This document shows, in pieces, positions 24,997-34,040 of a stretch of 64,000 nt of DNA. The position numbers were made by a program, and so were the translations under genes. The DNA is from Pseudomonadota bacterium (lineage in GTDB: Bacteria; Desulfobacterota; Binatia; Binatales; Binataceae), in contig JAJPHI010000018.1 of NCBI GenBank assembly GCA_021325355.1, positions 186,001-250,000 on the forward strand, given 5' to 3'. Under the pieces are notes generated by a model. The model saw nothing but the letters and a program-made list of their open reading frames with translations. It had not been told where the DNA came from and did not search any database. The number at the start of each line of letters is the position of its first letter. Position 1 is the stretch's first letter.

Positions 24997-25893
24997 ATGC
25001 GCATTGGATTTATCGGACTCGGCAACATGGGCGGCCCAATGGCGCTCAATCTGATCAAGGCCGGCCACATCGTGACGGTTCACGATATCCGCAAAAACAT
25101 GGCCGAGGCGCATCTGGCGGGCGGGGCGAAATGGGCCGAGACGCCGGCTGATGCGGCCAAGGAAGCCGAGCTCGTGCTGACCTCCCTGCCGGGTCCGCGG
25201 GAAGTCGAGGCGGTCGCGATCGGCGGCGAAAACGGCATCATTCACGGGATCAGCAAAACCGCCGTATGGGCCGACCTTTCGACCAATTCACCAACGGTGA
25301 TCCGCCGTCTGCACGGGATCTTTGCCGAAAAGGGCATCGCCGTGCTCGACGCTCCCGTAAGCGGCGGGGTACCGGGCGCGCGCAACGCCACGCTGGCGGT
25401 GATGGTCGGTGGTGACGAACAGGTTTACCAGCGTATCAAGCCGGCGCTCGATGGTATCGGCGACAAGGTCTCGTACGTCGGCGCGATAGGTGCGGGCGCG
25501 GTGGCCAAGCTGGTGCACAACATGATCGCTATCGGCAGCATGCAGCTTCTGGCCGAGGCCTTTACCATGGGCGTCAAGGCGGGCGTACCGGCGGAAGCGC
25601 TCTTCACCCAGGTGCAGAACGGCGCCTATGGGCAGGGAATGCTGCTGCGGGCGCTGCCGCGGATGATCTTCAAGGGCAACTTCGACCGGGTCAGCTTTGC
25701 GCTGAAACTGGCGCGCAAGGACCTCGGACTCGCCACCGAACTGGCGCGTGAGAATAACGTGCCGATGCCGCTGGCGAACCTGGTTGAACAGGATCTGCTG
25801 ACGGCGCTCGCGCACGGCCTTGGCGAACTCGACTCGAGCGCTGCTTTCACGGTTCAGGAAGACCGGGCGGGCGTCAAGGTCAGGGCAAGCTGA
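24997..25893 (+). CDS. 3-hydroxyisobutyrate dehydrogenase-like NAD(P)-dependent oxidoreductase
   Basis: The protein has 298 residues from ATG at 24997, with AAAGGGAGG a few bases upstream. The Rossmann start MRIGFIGLGNMGGPMALNL is the beta-hydroxyacid dehydrogenase signature. DAPVSGGVPGARNATLAVMVGG is the substrate-binding motif, and GAGAVAKLVHNMI carries the catalytic Lys. The family oxidises 3-hydroxyisobutyrate, tartronate semialdehyde or glyoxylate-type substrates; the exact one is not clear. The following gene encodes a CMD-family protein. Confidence 0.9.
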   Translation: MRIGFIGLGNMGGPMALNLIKAGHIVTVHDIRKNMAEAHLAGGAKWAETPADAAKEAELVLTSLPGPREVEAVAIGGENGIIHGISKTAVWADLSTNSPTVIRRLHGIFAEKGIAVLDAPVSGGVPGARNATLAVMVGGDEQVYQRIKPALDGIGDKVSYVGAIGAGAVAKLVHNMIAIGSMQLLAEAFTMGVKAGVPAEALFTQVQNGAYGQGMLLRALPRMIFKGNFDRVSFALKLARKDLGLATELARENNVPMPLANLVEQDLLTALAHGLGELDSSAAFTVQEDRAGVKVRAS

Positions 25894-26004
25894 GCGAGTG
25901 CGCGACCGCGCGCGGTGGTCGGCATGGTGGCCGGACCGTCGGCGACATCGGGTCGATTGTAAGCGGGGCTTTGGGCAACGGGGTTTCCAGACCAGGAGAG
26001 CATC

Positions 26005-26379
26005 ATGGCCGAAGACTTGTCGAAAAAAGGGATGGAGGTCCGGACCGCGCTGTTCGGTGAAAAGGCTGCCAGGGCCGGACACGAGTATCTGAGCGAGTTC
26101 GACCCGGGGTTCGCCGATTTTCTGAACGACCAGGTTTTCGGCGCGGTGTGGGGACGTCCGGGGTTGCCGCTAAAGACGCGCTCGCTAATCACGATGGCGG
26201 CGCTGCTCGCCCTCGGCCGCGCGCCGGAATTGAAGATTCACATGCGCGGCGCGCTTAATCTGGGTATCACCCGGGATGAAATCAGGGAGCTGATTATCCA
26301 TCTCTCGCAATACAGCGGCGTGCCCACTGCGGTCGAGGCGATGCGGGTCTATCGCGAGGTGACGGAACCGAAGAAATAG
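26005..26379 (+). CDS. Carboxymuconolactone decarboxylase-family protein
   Basis: The 124-residue all-helical protein matches the CMD family throughout: FNDFVFGAVWGRPGL-like region (FLNDQVFGAVWGRPGL), KTRSLITMAALLALGRAPEL, and IHMRGALNLGITRDEIRELI. The last part (HLSQYSGVPTAVEAM) is close to gamma-carboxymuconolactone decarboxylase (PcaC), which acts in protocatechuate breakdown. It lacks the CxxC of the AhpD peroxidase branch. With the LigAB pair 1 kb away, an aromatic-degradation role is reasonable but unproven. Confidence 0.9.
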   Translation: MAEDLSKKGMEVRTALFGEKAARAGHEYLSEFDPGFADFLNDQVFGAVWGRPGLPLKTRSLITMAALLALGRAPELKIHMRGALNLGITRDEIRELIIHLSQYSGVPTAVEAMRVYREVTEPKK

Positions 26380-26418
26380 CCGCGGTGACGCTCGCCGTCA
26401 CGGGTGTGGGCATCGCCG

Positions 26419-27150
26419 TCACGGGTAGGGATGGCCGCGCGCGGTGATATCCAGCGAGGCGCCGGGGAAGCGCTCGTTGAGCAGTTGCAGCAGATCCAAA
26501 GGCGGACCGGCGAGGGCGGCGCGCCGCCACGAGACGTCGAAAGAGAGACGCACGCCGGCGCCCTCGGGGACGGCGGACTGACGCTCGAGACGGGTGCGAA
26601 AGCCCAGCGCGGCCAGCCGCTCGGTGACCTCCTTAATCATTGCGGTGCCGCCGCCGGCAACTACCAGGATGCCGTGCTGATCGCGCGGGATGCGCACGTC
26701 GAGCCATCGCACGACCCGCAGCGTGAACCAGGTCAGGGCGGTGCCGGCTATCCCGAGGCCCAACTGCCCGCCGCCGAAGCAGAGTCCGACGACCGTCATG
26801 ATCCAGATCGTCGCTGCGGTGGTCACGCCCGACACGATATCGCCGCGTTTGATAATCGCGCCGGCGCCGATAAAGCCGATGCCGGTCAGGATACCGAGCG
26901 GCATCCGCATGAGATCCATCACGCCGAAGGAGTCCTGCTGCTTGCCGCCGACTGCCAGCAGTACATTCGCCTGCAGCATCGCGATGGTGGCGGCCAGCGT
27001 CACCAGGATTGTGGTTCTGAGTCCGGTCGAATGGCCGCGCTCGCCGCGATCGATTCCGATGGCTGCGCCCGCCAGCATCGCGAGCGCGAGGCGGAGAAGG
27101 ATTTCCGGCCACGTCGGACTAAGGGGCATCGTGTCGAAGGAAGAGAGCAT
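26419..27150 (-). CDS. MgtC/SapB-family membrane protein
   Basis: The protein has 243 residues. The N-terminal half is the MgtC membrane domain: LALAMLAGAAIGIDRGERGHSTGLRT spread over two helices, then VTLAATIAMLQANVLLAV and GILTGIGFIGAGAIIKRGD, with the conserved charged residues. The C-terminal 80 residues form a soluble ACT-like domain. Family members affect magnesium homeostasis and acid tolerance and in some pathogens modulate the F-type ATPase. It converges on the CMD gene. Confidence 0.9.
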   Translation of the reverse strand: MLSSFDTMPLSPTWPEILLRLALAMLAGAAIGIDRGERGHSTGLRTTILVTLAATIAMLQANVLLAVGGKQQDSFGVMDLMRMPLGILTGIGFIGAGAIIKRGDIVSGVTTAATIWIMTVVGLCFGGGQLGLGIAGTALTWFTLRVVRWLDVRIPRDQHGILVVAGGGTAMIKEVTERLAALGFRTRLERQSAVPEGAGVRLSFDVSWRRAALAGPPLDLLQLLNERFPGASLDITARGHPYP

Positions 27151-27350
27151 GACTCAGGCTCCAGCCGGGGGCGCGCGCGCCGTATCGAGGCAGCGCGCCG
27201 TCAGAATAATGGTAGGCCGGTCGAACGGAAGCTTTGCAAGCGCGAATTGCTAATCCTGCCCCGTCTGATCGATACTCGCCAGCGAGAAGCGATGGCGCGG
27301 GGCGAAAATGCACAGCGTCCGTGTCGCCGCCCGCGGGGAGTAATTGTTCG

Positions 27351-27632
27351 ATGAGTCGCTATCAGGTCGATAAGTTGCTGCGCGATCTCCGCCGTGATCG
27401 CGATCTCGCGAGCCGCTTTCGCGCCGAGACAGACCAGGTGCTCGACCGCTACCGGCTCGATGCCGAAGAGCGACGCCTGCTCAAGGCCTGGGACGTCCGC
27501 GCGCTGTTCGATCGCGGGGTCAATCCGCTGCTCCTGCTGCTCGCCCACGGACCGGCGGTGCGCAAGGATCTGCGCGATTACGTGGCGGCGATCAATCGCG
27601 CCGGCGAGCGCAAAGGAGAGGACCATGGCTGA
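27351..27632 (+). CDS. LigA-like small subunit of an extradiol ring-cleavage dioxygenase
   Basis: The 93-residue helical protein starts at ATG 27351. YQVDKLLRDLRRDRDLASRF and ERRLLKAWDVRALFDRGVNPLLLLL match the LigA fold (alpha subunit of protocatechuate 4,5-dioxygenase), which caps the active site of the large subunit. It is shorter than classic LigA (about 139 residues), retaining the core helices only. It overlaps the LigB gene by 8 bases, so the two are made together. Confidence 0.85.
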   Translation: MSRYQVDKLLRDLRRDRDLASRFRAETDQVLDRYRLDAEERRLLKAWDVRALFDRGVNPLLLLLAHGPAVRKDLRDYVAAINRAGERKGEDHG

Positions 27633-28464
27633 AGTGGTTGCCGGGATTGCCTGTTCTCACGTCCCGCTGATGGCCTCGCCGCAGAACTGGGAGCGGCTGC
27701 CGGAAGCCGAACGGAAGCGCCTGCGGGAGGGTTTCGCGCGCGCCGCAGAGATTCTCGAGGAAGCGCGGCCCGATGTGCTGATAACCTTCGCTGACGATCA
27801 CTTCGACCGCTGCTTCCTGGATAATCTTCCGGCGTTCCTGGTGGGTATCGGGGAGGAAGCCGTCGGACCTGCGGTTGCGGGTTTCGATATTCCGTCGGTG
27901 CGTCTGCCGATCGCGAGCGAGCTCGCGCGCTTCATCGTTCGTGAAGGCCTCGAAAGGGGCGTGGACTTCGCCTTTTCCGAAGAGCTGCCGCTCGATCACG
28001 CCGAGATTGCTCCGCTGATGCATCTGGCGCCGCGCTGGGACCGGCCGATTATTCCGATCGTGGTCAACGCCTTCGCGCCGCCGATGCCGTCGCCCAGACG
28101 CTGTTTCGACGTCGGCGCTTTTGTCGGCCGATGCGTCGAGCGGTTCCCCGATTCATCGCGTGTGGCGATCGTCGGCACCGGCGGCTTGTCGCATTGGGTG
28201 GGGCCGCCGCAGATGGGTCGGATCAACGAGGAATTCGATCGCTGGTTTCTCGACTGCCTGGTTGAGCGGCGGATCGACGAGGCGACCGGACGGTATGCTC
28301 GCTATGAAGACCTCGAGGCGGTGGCCGGCAACGGCGGTCACGAGATTCGCGACTGGCTGGCGGTCGCGGGCGCGATGACCGAGCGGTTGCGTCCGCAGGT
28401 GCTGGCCTACGAGCCGCTGAAACCGTGGATGACCGGCACCGGTATCATGGCGTGGTCCGCCTAG
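27625..28464 (+). CDS. LigB-like catalytic subunit of an extradiol ring-cleavage dioxygenase
   Basis: The protein has 279 residues. The iron ligands of the LigB family are recognisable: His12 in ACSHVPL and His59 in TFADDHFDRCFLDN, with the catalytic-base His in VGTGGLSHWVG. Class III extradiol enzymes open catecholic rings such as protocatechuate or gallate using Fe(II) and oxygen. The substrate is not determined. The last 20 bases overlap the convergent DUF1275 gene. Pairs of this kind also occur in biosynthesis, so degradation is likely but not certain. Confidence 0.9.
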   Translation: MAEVVAGIACSHVPLMASPQNWERLPEAERKRLREGFARAAEILEEARPDVLITFADDHFDRCFLDNLPAFLVGIGEEAVGPAVAGFDIPSVRLPIASELARFIVREGLERGVDFAFSEELPLDHAEIAPLMHLAPRWDRPIIPIVVNAFAPPMPSPRRCFDVGAFVGRCVERFPDSSRVAIVGTGGLSHWVGPPQMGRINEEFDRWFLDCLVERRIDEATGRYARYEDLEAVAGNGGHEIRDWLAVAGAMTERLRPQVLAYEPLKPWMTGTGIMAWSA

Positions 28465-29167
28465 AAGGGCTCGTCGCGCGTTCAGCGCGCAAGCCGTAAA
28501 GGGCGACCAGAAGCGTCGGCGTCGCGCACAGCGCGCCGATCGCAAGGCGCAGATGGCGCAGCAGCAGGCCCGTGCCAATCGCGGCGAGGAAATAGACGAT
28601 GAGGAAGACGGCCTGCAGCGCGAGGCGCTCTTCAAACGCCGTCTGATCGCGGGGCAGGCGCCGAGCTCCGGGCCGCATCAGCATGCCAAGCCCGCTGACC
28701 AGCGTCGTCCACGTGCCGGTGATGTAGGTGGTGACGATCCCCGGCAATTTGAGCGCGAGCATCGCGCCGCTCTGCAGGCCGATCGCGACGGCGAGCACGC
28801 CGAGCAGGCAGTATCTGGAGACGCCGTGCGGTGTCCCACCAGCCGCCATCCATCCCGCGGCCGCGAGACTCAGGAGCGCCGCCTCGAGCAGCAGCACGAT
28901 TGAGACGGCGCGATCCCAAAGCGCCCCCGGAGCGACATCGGGTGTCAGCACCGCGCCCAGCGCAACCCCAAGGATATAACCGAACAGCGCGAGCAGCGGC
29001 GGCGCGAACGCGTGGTGCGGCGTAAAGATCGTTACGCCGAGCAGCACCGTATTGCCGGTCATGTTGGCCACGAAAGCATGACCCAGTCCGACGTAGCTCC
29101 AGCCGTCGGCTGATCCCGAAGTGATCGCGAGCAGCATCAACAGGCGATCACGCTGGTCCGGTTGCAT
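28445..29167 (-). CDS. DUF1275 (YoaK-family) membrane protein
   Basis: The 240-residue protein has about six to seven membrane segments. The family signature is at the start: LAITSGSADGWSYVGLGHAFVANMTGNTVLLG, given here in pieces as two adjacent motifs, SGSADGWSY and FVANMTGNTVLLG. A second hallmark is LGLQSGAMLA-type, seen as IGLQSGAMLALKL, followed by TTYITGTWTTL. Function unknown; some members are proposed transporters. It starts one base upstream of the polysaccharide deacetylase stop. Confidence 0.88.
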   Translation of the reverse strand: MQPDQRDRLLMLLAITSGSADGWSYVGLGHAFVANMTGNTVLLGVTIFTPHHAFAPPLLALFGYILGVALGAVLTPDVAPGALWDRAVSIVLLLEAALLSLAAAGWMAAGGTPHGVSRYCLLGVLAVAIGLQSGAMLALKLPGIVTTYITGTWTTLVSGLGMLMRPGARRLPRDQTAFEERLALQAVFLIVYFLAAIGTGLLLRHLRLAIGALCATPTLLVALYGLRAERATSPSRRTTP

Positions 29168-30013
29168 TTACTTGCCGATGGTGGGCGGATGGGCCTCGCG
29201 GAACTCGAGCGCCACCGTCCGCATCGTTTTGAAAGTCACCCCTTCGCGGCTGCTCAAATGATCCAGCAGCCGCTCGAGCATCAGGAGCCGGTGGCCGCGT
29301 CCGATTGCCTGGGGATGCATGGTCAGGATGTACACGCCGCGGCCGAGCCGATCGTACAGATAATCAAAATCGCCGGCCCAGATCTCATAAACCTGTGACG
29401 GCGCCGCCAGACCCGGATTGAGCCCGCCGCGCGTCTGGAAGTATTCGAAGATGGGAAAATCGTCGAGGCCCCAGGTAAACGGCAATTCGACCAGGCTGGT
29501 CTCGCGACCCCACACGTAGGGTCCATCCTTGGGCGCCGCGTCGCCGATCCGGCAGTAGTATGGCGAAAAATCGTTGCCCATCATGCTGCTGTCGTAAAGA
29601 AAGCCGCGGTCCAGCAGGCATTGGAGCGTCGAAGGCATCAGGCCCGCCGCCGGCGAGCGATAGCCGACCGGGGCGACGCCGCCGATACGGGTCAGGACCG
29701 CGCTGGCGCGATCGAAGTCGGCGGCTTCCGCGTCGGCGTCGCGGGGCCGGTCGTGAAAATATCCATGATGGGCCAGCTCGTGCCCCTCGGCGACGATTGC
29801 CTCAACCAGATGGGGAAAGGCCTCGGCGGTATGGCCGGGTACGAACCAGGTGGAGGGCAGTCTGCGTTCGCGCAGGAGGGTGAGCAGCCGTAGGGCGCCG
29901 ACGGCGCCGAACTCGCCGCGCGAGAGGGCGCTCGGCGAACGCGCATGAAAGGTGCCGATCCACACCGACATCGCGTCGAAGTCGAACGTCAGACAAACGC
30001 TTACTTCCTTCAT
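29168..30013 (-). CDS. Polysaccharide deacetylase-family protein
   Basis: The protein has 281 residues from ATG at 30013, preceded by AAGGAGA; the frame stays open far upstream but that part has no coding character. The NodB-type fold is clear: VCLTFDFDAMSVW gives the catalytic Asp and metal Asp region, HELAHHGYFHDRP gives the HxxxH-type metal site, and GYRSPAAG is motif 3. TMHPQAIGRG is the final His motif. The family removes N-acetyl or related groups from sugars or cleaves cyclic amides (PuuE-like). The substrate is unknown. Confidence 0.88.
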   Translation of the reverse strand: MKEVSVCLTFDFDAMSVWIGTFHARSPSALSRGEFGAVGALRLLTLLRERRLPSTWFVPGHTAEAFPHLVEAIVAEGHELAHHGYFHDRPRDADAEAADFDRASAVLTRIGGVAPVGYRSPAAGLMPSTLQCLLDRGFLYDSSMMGNDFSPYYCRIGDAAPKDGPYVWGRETSLVELPFTWGLDDFPIFEYFQTRGGLNPGLAAPSQVYEIWAGDFDYLYDRLGRGVYILTMHPQAIGRGHRLLMLERLLDHLSSREGVTFKTMRTVALEFREAHPPTIGK

Positions 30014-30184
30014 GGCGGTCTCCTTGCGCTTCCCCGGCGTCGAGGCTGGGAGAGCTCGGATGATTTTCGAGGAATCGCGAGGGAAATTCGAATGAACGGA
30101 TGGACCGCCGAGATCCGCGCCCTCGGTGATGACGGGCGCCGCATGAGGTTCGAGGCGGCCGGGCGCCGGCGGTCGGACTTTCCC

Positions 30185-30213
30185 TTGACACTCCGAAAGG
30201 GCTGTTGTACTCG
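30185..30213 (+). promoter_or_regulatory. Candidate promoter of the YCF48-RND operon
   Basis: TTGACA (30185-30190) is followed after 17 bases by TACTCG (30208-30213), a weak -10. It lies in the 315-bp gap between the divergent deacetylase and YCF48-like genes. A start near 30220 gives a leader of about 110 bases. I see no other strong signal in this gap. Confidence 0.4.
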
Positions 30214-30328
30214 AATTTCGACTTCGGTGGAGAAAGGTCGCACACTGCGCAAAAGAGTGCGCCGGGCAGCCGAACGCCGGAAACTGCATTCGACACCCGA
30301 ATCGAAGAGGATCGGATTGAGATACAGT

Positions 30329-31342
30329 ATGCGGAAGCGCAACGGTTTCAAGCTGCTGGCGGGCGCAGTACTGGGCGTGGCCCTGGTGTGCGGCGCGTTC
30401 GGCACGCACGCGGCGATCGAGGGTACGCCGCGCGCCGGAGCACCCCATTACCTCGGTCTGTTCGGCGCGAGCATTCGCCCCAATGACGGCGCGATTTTCG
30501 TCGTCGGCGCGAAGTGCCTCGTGATGGTCTCGACGGACAAGGGCAAGAGCTGGGTTCAACTGCCGATCCGCGTGCGGCCCGGCGGTCCGCTGTTTCAGGA
30601 CTACGACCTCTACTCCATCGCCTTTGCGCCCGACGGCAAGACTGGCGTAATCGTCGGTGAGGCCGGGACGGCGCTGAATACCGACGACGGCGGCGCGACC
30701 TGGAAGAAGGTCAACACCGGCACGACCAAGACGCTGCTCAAGGTATATGTCGATGGGCAGAACGTGGTGGCGGTGGGCGCCGACGGCGCGATCCTGCGTT
30801 CGACCGACGGCGGCACGAGCTGGCAGATGGAAAAATGCCCGCTCGACATCACGCTCTTCGACGTCACCTTCACCGATCCGAATACGGCGTGGGCGGCGGG
30901 CGAGTTCCATACGATCCTGAAGTCCGCTGACGGTGGCCAGAGCTGGACGATCGCCACCGGGGGCCATACCGAGAACTTCGAGATCGGACCCTATTTCACC
31001 ATCAATTTCATCGATCCGCAGCATGCTATCGCGGCCGGTCTCGCCGGGGAGCTGGCGACGAGCGATGACGGCGGGCAAACCTGGAAGACCAGCAGTCTGC
31101 CGGAACAGGTCGGCACCTATACGGTCGCTTACGATCCGACCGCGAAACAGATCTGGACGGCCGGATCGGGCGGCCGCGCTTTCGTGCAGGGCGCTGACGG
31201 CAAATGGCAACCGGCGCCGCGCGCGACCTTTAATGATTTGACCGATATCGCCTTTGCCGGCACGGAAGGCGTGATGGTGGGTTTGAACGGGACAATCCTC
31301 GTAAGCGACGACGCGGGCGAAAAATGGCAAGCAGTTCAGTAA
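30329..31342 (+). CDS. YCF48/BNR-repeat beta-propeller protein, exported
   Basis: The protein has 337 residues from ATG at 30329. The N-terminal LLAGAVLGVALVCGAFGTHA is a signal peptide. The mature part has about seven blade repeats built around motifs such as STDKGKSWVQL, NTDDGGATWKKV, RSTDGGTSWQME, KSADGGQSWTIA and TSDDGGQTWKTS, the BNR/Asp-box pattern of YCF48-like propellers. YCF48 itself assists photosystem II assembly in cyanobacteria. Here the coupling to an RND exporter (19-base overlap) suggests a periplasmic partner that guides cargo. Confidence 0.88.
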   Translation: MRKRNGFKLLAGAVLGVALVCGAFGTHAAIEGTPRAGAPHYLGLFGASIRPNDGAIFVVGAKCLVMVSTDKGKSWVQLPIRVRPGGPLFQDYDLYSIAFAPDGKTGVIVGEAGTALNTDDGGATWKKVNTGTTKTLLKVYVDGQNVVAVGADGAILRSTDGGTSWQMEKCPLDITLFDVTFTDPNTAWAAGEFHTILKSADGGQSWTIATGGHTENFEIGPYFTINFIDPQHAIAAGLAGELATSDDGGQTWKTSSLPEQVGTYTVAYDPTAKQIWTAGSGGRAFVQGADGKWQPAPRATFNDLTDIAFAGTEGVMVGLNGTILVSDDAGEKWQAVQ

Positions 31343-33768
31343 GCTTCGGCTCGTTCAAGATCGGCGATTTCGTTCTTCGCTATCGGGCGATTATCGGTGC
31401 GATCCTGCTGATTATCAGCGGCGTGGCCGCCTACTACATCACGCAGGTCAACATCCACACCGAGTTCGACGATTTCTTTCCGGTCAGGCATCCCAACGTT
31501 CAACTCTACGAGAAGTGGCGGAAATACGGCGGCGCGCAGACCCTGTCGGTGATGATTCAGGTGCGCCACGGCGACATCTTCAACCGTGACACGCTGCAGA
31601 AGATCACCGATATCCAGACGGCCGTGGACAAACTGCCGGGCGTTGACCATAACCAGGTGCTGTCGCTCGCTTCGTATCGCGTCAGTTATGCCGAAGCGTC
31701 GCCCGGGTCGCTGCTGATAAAGCCGTTCATGTTTCCCGCGCCGCCCACCGACAACGCCGGTATCCAGGATCTCAAGCGGCGGGTTCTGGCCAATGAATCG
31801 ACCATCTCCTACCTGGTGAACCCGGATCTCAAGAGCGCCCGCGTGCAGGCGGCCTTCAACGAACGCGGGCTCGACTATCGCGAGTTGTTTTACGAGGTCC
31901 AGGATATCGTCAAGAAGTATCAGGACGATAACAACCGGATCTATGTTGCCGGCGAGCCGATTATCCGCGGCTACGGCTACTACTATGAGCCGGAGGTCGT
32001 GGTTCTGCTGCTGATCGCCGTCGCGATCATGATCATCATTCTCTGGGCGACGGGCGGGCAGCGCAGCCGCTGGTGGGCGCCGATCGTGACGGGGACGCTG
32101 TCGGCGGTATGGGGCCTCGGGTTCGTCGGCCTGATGGGCTACGACTTCGACCCGGTGATGCTGGTCATACCGTTCATCCTGACGGCGCGCGACATGAGCC
32201 ACGGTATCCAGTGGCAGGGGCGCTATCACGACGAGCTGGATCGGCTCGGCGACAAGTTCGCGGCATGCTCGGCGACCACCGATTTCATGCTGCCGCCGGG
32301 CTTTCTGTCGATCATGGCCGATATCAGCGGCATCATTTTCATCTCCTTCGGGGGGATTCCGGTCCTGCAGCATATTGCGCTTGCCGGTACGGTGTGGTTG
32401 GCCGGCAGTCTCACGATGGTCTTTATCTTCCAGCCGATCCTGATGAGCTATCTGCCGGTGCCGGAGATTAAGCATCGGCGGGTGCGCGCGGAAAAAGGCG
32501 CACTATCCGCCTGGGCGAGCAGGCAGTTCGACTGGCTGGTGCACGTTCCCACGCGGGGCGGCCTGTTGCGCACGGTGCTGCTGGGCGGCTCGGCGCTCTT
32601 CCTGGTTTACGGCATCGTCTCCGGGATCGACAGCAAAATCGGCTACGCGTCGGCCGGCACGCCGCTCTATAAACCCAACGCCAAGGTCAATCAGGATATC
32701 GCGACGGTCGGCAAGGAGTTCCCGCTCGAAGAGGGCTGGGTGATCCTGACCACCCCAGCCTATCCCAATCAGATTTCGGTCCTCGGCGGCCCGGTGCTGC
32801 GGATGATGGACGACTTCCGCTCCTACCTGCTGGGGAACGATCCGAAAGTCCTTAACGTGGTGTCGTACGCCGGCGCCATCGGCAAACCCTTCAACGAACG
32901 CTTCCATTACGGGTTTCCCAAGTACCTGGCGATTCCCGAGCCGCTCGAGCTCTCGGCGAATCTATGGTTCCTCTATCTGAATGGATCGGCGCCGGGCGAG
33001 CTCGAGCGCTTCATTTCGAGCCGCCTCAACGACGACACCTGTATTCGTATCCTGTTGCGCGATCATACTTACGACACCCTGAACCGGATCCGCGATGAGA
33101 TCACGCAGTTTGTCGACGAGCGGGTGACGCCCGATCCGGTGCTGAATCCTGCCGACCCGAAGGCACCGCGCGTTGGGGTCTATTACCTTGCCGGACTGGC
33201 GGGACTTTATCTGGCCGCCAATGACGTGCTGAAGAAACTCGACTTCCTCAACATCACGTTCGTGCTGGGCGTGGTGTGGCTGTTCTGTATCGGCGCTTTC
33301 CGCTCGATCGTTGCCGGTGTCATGTTCCTCCTCGCCTGCGTGCTCGCGAACTTCGGCGCATTCATCTATATGAACGCCCGCGGTATCGGTCTGACCATCG
33401 ATACCATTCCGGTGGTTTCGCTGGGCATCGGCCTCGGCGTCGATTACGGCATCTACACGGTGTCCCGGATTCGTGACGAAGTGATGGCTGGGATGGAGGT
33501 GGACGATGCTATCGTGCTCGCACTCAGCACCACCGGCGTCGCGGTGTTCAATACCTTCCTGGTGATGATCGGCGGTATCTTTCCGTGGATGTTCTCGCCG
33601 CTGCTGTTCCACAGCGAGATGAGCACGCTGCTTATCTTCCTGATGGCAACCAATATGGTGGCCGGATGTATCGTGCTGCCGTGCTACATCTCGTGGGCGC
33701 GACCCAGCTTCGTGTTCGGCGGCAAGGCGATGAGCCGCGAGCGGGAGCTCAAGGCCGCGGTTTCCTGA
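31324..33768 (+). CDS. RND/MMPL-family transporter (HAE3 type)
   Basis: The protein has 814 residues. The layout is one membrane helix, a periplasmic domain of about 170 residues, five or six helices (first block beginning VVVLLLIAVAIMIIILWATG), then the same arrangement repeated. The second block, with IPVVSLGIGLGVDYGIYTVS, holds the conserved Asp of the proton relay. Members move lipids, hopanoids or hydrophobic compounds to the outer membrane; HpnN is the best known. The YCF48 gene overlaps its start. A strong terminator follows. Confidence 0.92.
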   Translation: MASSSVSFGSFKIGDFVLRYRAIIGAILLIISGVAAYYITQVNIHTEFDDFFPVRHPNVQLYEKWRKYGGAQTLSVMIQVRHGDIFNRDTLQKITDIQTAVDKLPGVDHNQVLSLASYRVSYAEASPGSLLIKPFMFPAPPTDNAGIQDLKRRVLANESTISYLVNPDLKSARVQAAFNERGLDYRELFYEVQDIVKKYQDDNNRIYVAGEPIIRGYGYYYEPEVVVLLLIAVAIMIIILWATGGQRSRWWAPIVTGTLSAVWGLGFVGLMGYDFDPVMLVIPFILTARDMSHGIQWQGRYHDELDRLGDKFAACSATTDFMLPPGFLSIMADISGIIFISFGGIPVLQHIALAGTVWLAGSLTMVFIFQPILMSYLPVPEIKHRRVRAEKGALSAWASRQFDWLVHVPTRGGLLRTVLLGGSALFLVYGIVSGIDSKIGYASAGTPLYKPNAKVNQDIATVGKEFPLEEGWVILTTPAYPNQISVLGGPVLRMMDDFRSYLLGNDPKVLNVVSYAGAIGKPFNERFHYGFPKYLAIPEPLELSANLWFLYLNGSAPGELERFISSRLNDDTCIRILLRDHTYDTLNRIRDEITQFVDERVTPDPVLNPADPKAPRVGVYYLAGLAGLYLAANDVLKKLDFLNITFVLGVVWLFCIGAFRSIVAGVMFLLACVLANFGAFIYMNARGIGLTIDTIPVVSLGIGLGVDYGIYTVSRIRDEVMAGMEVDDAIVLALSTTGVAVFNTFLVMIGGIFPWMFSPLLFHSEMSTLLIFLMATNMVAGCIVLPCYISWARPSFVFGGKAMSRERELKAAVS

Positions 33769-33792
33769 TTCAGGTACGGTCGGACTGAGCGA

Positions 33793-33826
33793 GCGGCTCC
33801 CTGCTTTGGCGGGGAGCCGCTTTTTT
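33793..33826 (+). terminator. Intrinsic terminator after the RND transporter gene
   Basis: GCGGCTCCC (33793-33801) pairs with GGGAGCCGC (33812-33820), a 9-bp perfect stem with a 10-base loop, followed by TTTTTT. It ends the YCF48-RND operon 24 bases after the stop. Confidence 0.9.
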
Positions 33827-33959
33827 GGTTCACGACTGCGTTATTGCCAGTCCGGCGTCGAGGCGATTTCTCCCGGCGCCGCGGCGACTCCTGTCCGAAC
33901 CGGTATCAACTCAGGCCGGGACCCGACAGGCTGGCGCGCGAGCCAACGAGCGGTAAGAG

Positions 33960-34000
33960 AAAAAAGTCCCGCCCGCGCATCGAGTCGCGCGGGCGGGGAC
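33960..34000 (-). terminator. Intrinsic terminator after the CoA-transferase gene
   Basis: On the minus strand a 13-bp GC stem (arms 34000-33987 and 33978-33966, one bulged base) is followed by a run of T (33965-33960). It lies 41 bases after the CaiB-type gene stop and terminates it from the opposite direction to the RND terminator. Confidence 0.85.
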
Positions 34001-34040
34001 GATTAACGGTTCTGGCGATTATTGGGTGAAGCGGGACGAA

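Noticed and set aside
30014-31330. Upstream extension of the polysaccharide deacetylase frame
   Set aside because: The frame is open but antisense to the YCF48-like gene. The NodB fold and a ribosome-binding site start at 30013.
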